From: Natronincola peptidivorans
Lineage (GTDB): Bacteria; Bacillota; Clostridia; Peptostreptococcales; Natronincolaceae
DNA length: 64,000 nt
NCBI RefSeq assembly: GCF_900111615.1
Contig: NZ_FOHU01000001.1
Location: 124,001-188,000 of the forward strand
Direction of reading: 5' to 3'
Shown here: positions 63,015-64,000 of the stretch, piece by piece
Numbering within the stretch: position 1 is the first letter of the stretch
Layout: each line of letters starts with the position of its first letter
Made by a program: the position numbers and the translations under genes
Notes under the pieces: model-generated
The model's input: the letters and a program-made list of their open reading frames with translations, nothing else
Database searches by the model: none
What the model was told of the DNA's origin: nothing

Positions 63015-64000
63015 ATGATAGCTATGGATGGATTAATGAATTTAAAAAACATCACCAACAACATTAGGTCAGATGTAATGGCAGGAAAAACCAATAACAA
63101 TGACTTTACTCAGATACTTCAAAGTAAAATGCAATCTAGAAACAGCAATTCTCGGAAAACCTTGGGTTTGAATAATGACTCAACAAGACTTAACAATAAT
63201 AATTCATCAGTAGGCTCTTGGAAAAACAAAGAAAAAATGAAGCAAAACAACATGAATACCACTGAAATGGAGCAAAAGGAAGATAACAATAAAAGTCAAG
63301 AGACTGAAGGAAAAACTCAAGAAGATGCCATGAATACTACTAATAAAACTGAAGGTAAAAAGGAACTAGAGGAATCCAAGAAACCCATTGAGTCTGAGGA
63401 AATAGCAGTAATGGAAGAGGCTTTTGTAACATCACAGCAAATGGATGAATTAATGACATTGATAAACCTGCTACATAAGGAAGGCTTAATCACAGTTGAA
63501 GAAGTTCAAGAATATCAGTTGCAGCTTGGAAATGAAAGACTAATGACGGAATTGCTGCCGAAATTAGAAACCCTATTGACTGACATCGTCATGAAGGTAG
63601 AAAAACAGGAAATCAGCTTAATGACTCATGAAAACATTAAGGATTTTCAAAGGACAATTGATTCGATATACGAAGCTTCTGAGAAGCAAGTCATAAAGCT
63701 AGAGTTTCATAATAAGGAAGAGCCTCATGATTCAATTAAGGATAGCTCTAAAATCTATAATCAAGATTTAACGCCCAAGCTTGATCAACTAGAGAATTCC
63801 GAGATCACAATAAAGGAAACAGGCATAGAAAAAGCCTCTAGTCTTGATAATACCAGCAAATTCAACATAGCAGATAATTATGAAAAACTGGATTTAACAG
63901 AAAGCACCTTATCCTTAGATGTAGAAAAAAATTATCAGGTGAAGTTTAACCATTTACCTAATGAGTCGTTTAACACAAAAGAAATATATGGGAAAAATTT
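63015..64000 (+). CDS. fliK: Flagellar hook-length control protein FliK (5' part)
   Basis: The frame is open from ATG 63015 to the window edge (328 codons). AGGAGGTGAT at 63001-63010 is a near-perfect ribosome site. The visible part is low-complexity, rich in Asn, Lys, Glu, Ser and Thr, with no membrane segment, as in FliK N-terminal rulers; the conserved C-terminal switch domain lies outside. Identification rests on position after fliI-fliJ-motE and on composition. The 100-nt gap before it holds nothing else. Confidence 0.75.
   Translation, partial: MIAMDGLMNLKNITNNIRSDVMAGKTNNNDFTQILQSKMQSRNSNSRKTLGLNNDSTRLNNNNSSVGSWKNKEKMKQNNMNTTEMEQKEDNNKSQETEGKTQEDAMNTTNKTEGKKELEESKKPIESEEIAVMEEAFVTSQQMDELMTLINLLHKEGLITVEEVQEYQLQLGNERLMTELLPKLETLLTDIVMKVEKQEISLMTHENIKDFQRTIDSIYEASEKQVIKLEFHNKEEPHDSIKDSSKIYNQDLTPKLDQLENSEITIKETGIEKASSLDNTSKFNIADNYEKLDLTESTLSLDVEKNYQVKFNHLPNESFNTKEIYGKN

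Noticed and set aside
1-64000. CRISPR array, transposon, prophage, toxin-antitoxin or defence island
   Set aside because: No repeat-spacer pattern, transposase, integrase or defence-type gene appears; all sizeable genes belong to conserved core families.

Overview
The window is AT-rich bacterial DNA packed with housekeeping genes, almost all on the + strand. Gene order (rpoZ-coaBC-priA-def-fmt, rsmB-rlmN-prpC-prkC-rsgA-rpe-thiN-rpmB-asp23-fakA-recG, fapR-plsX-fab genes, rnc-smc-ftsY-ylxM-ffh-rpsP-khpA-rimM-trmD-rplS-rbgA-rnhB, topA-hslV-hslU-codY-flgB...) is that of Bacillota. FabK, the sporulation gene ylbJ, the small DUF116 protein and the Elp3-like radical SAM gene between rnc and smc point to an anaerobic, spore-forming, flagellated member of Clostridia, perhaps near Alkaliphilus. 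That placement is inference from gene order and protein style; no database was searched. No tRNA, rRNA, CRISPR array, insertion sequence or prophage was seen.

Layout. 1-7030: end of rpoZ, CoA synthesis (coaBC), replication restart (priA), N-terminal formyl-Met handling (def, fmt), a Cys-rich membrane protein (DUF116) and a membrane zinc peptidase. 7123-14860: rRNA methyltransferases rsmB and rlmN, the Ser/Thr phosphatase-kinase pair prpC-prkC, rsgA, rpe, thiN and a 53-residue membrane protein sitting where Bacillus has spoVM. 14906-21301: rpmB (- strand), asp23, fatty acid kinase fakA-like, recG, rsmD, coaD and a coiled-coil protein. 21325-24042 (- strand): ylbJ and tmcAL. 24391-33665: ackA, yceD-rpmF, then the FapR-controlled lipid cluster fapR-plsX-fabH-fabK-fabD-fabG-acpP-fabF with a near-perfect FapR operator. 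33968-42969: rnc, radical SAM, smc, ftsY, ylxM, ffh, rpsP, khpA (RNA processing, chromosome condensation and the SRP pathway). 43102-49771: rimM, trmD, rplS, rbgA, rnhB, yraN, comM/yifB, dprA. 49842-54728: topA, hslV, hslU, codY. 55341-64000: flagellar basal-body and export genes flgB-flgC-fliE-fliF-fliG-fliH-fliI-fliJ-motE-fliK, fliK being cut by the window edge.

Genes are tightly spaced, often with overlapping stop/start codons (TAATG, ATGA) and strong AGGAGG-type ribosome binding sites; many starts are TTG or GTG. Convincing sigma-A promoters lie before yceD (exact TTGACA-17-TATAAT), ylxM, rplS, asp23 and ackA, and clear intrinsic terminators end most blocks.

I did not find an obviously new multi-gene system. 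The best leads are small: a membrane peptide at the spoVM locus, an enlarged MotE-like protein with repeated MgtE_N-like modules, a structured gene-free stretch before flgB with a very short ORF and a start-stop codon pair, dyads overlapping the asp23, rplS and ylbJ promoters, and a structured leader before prpC.
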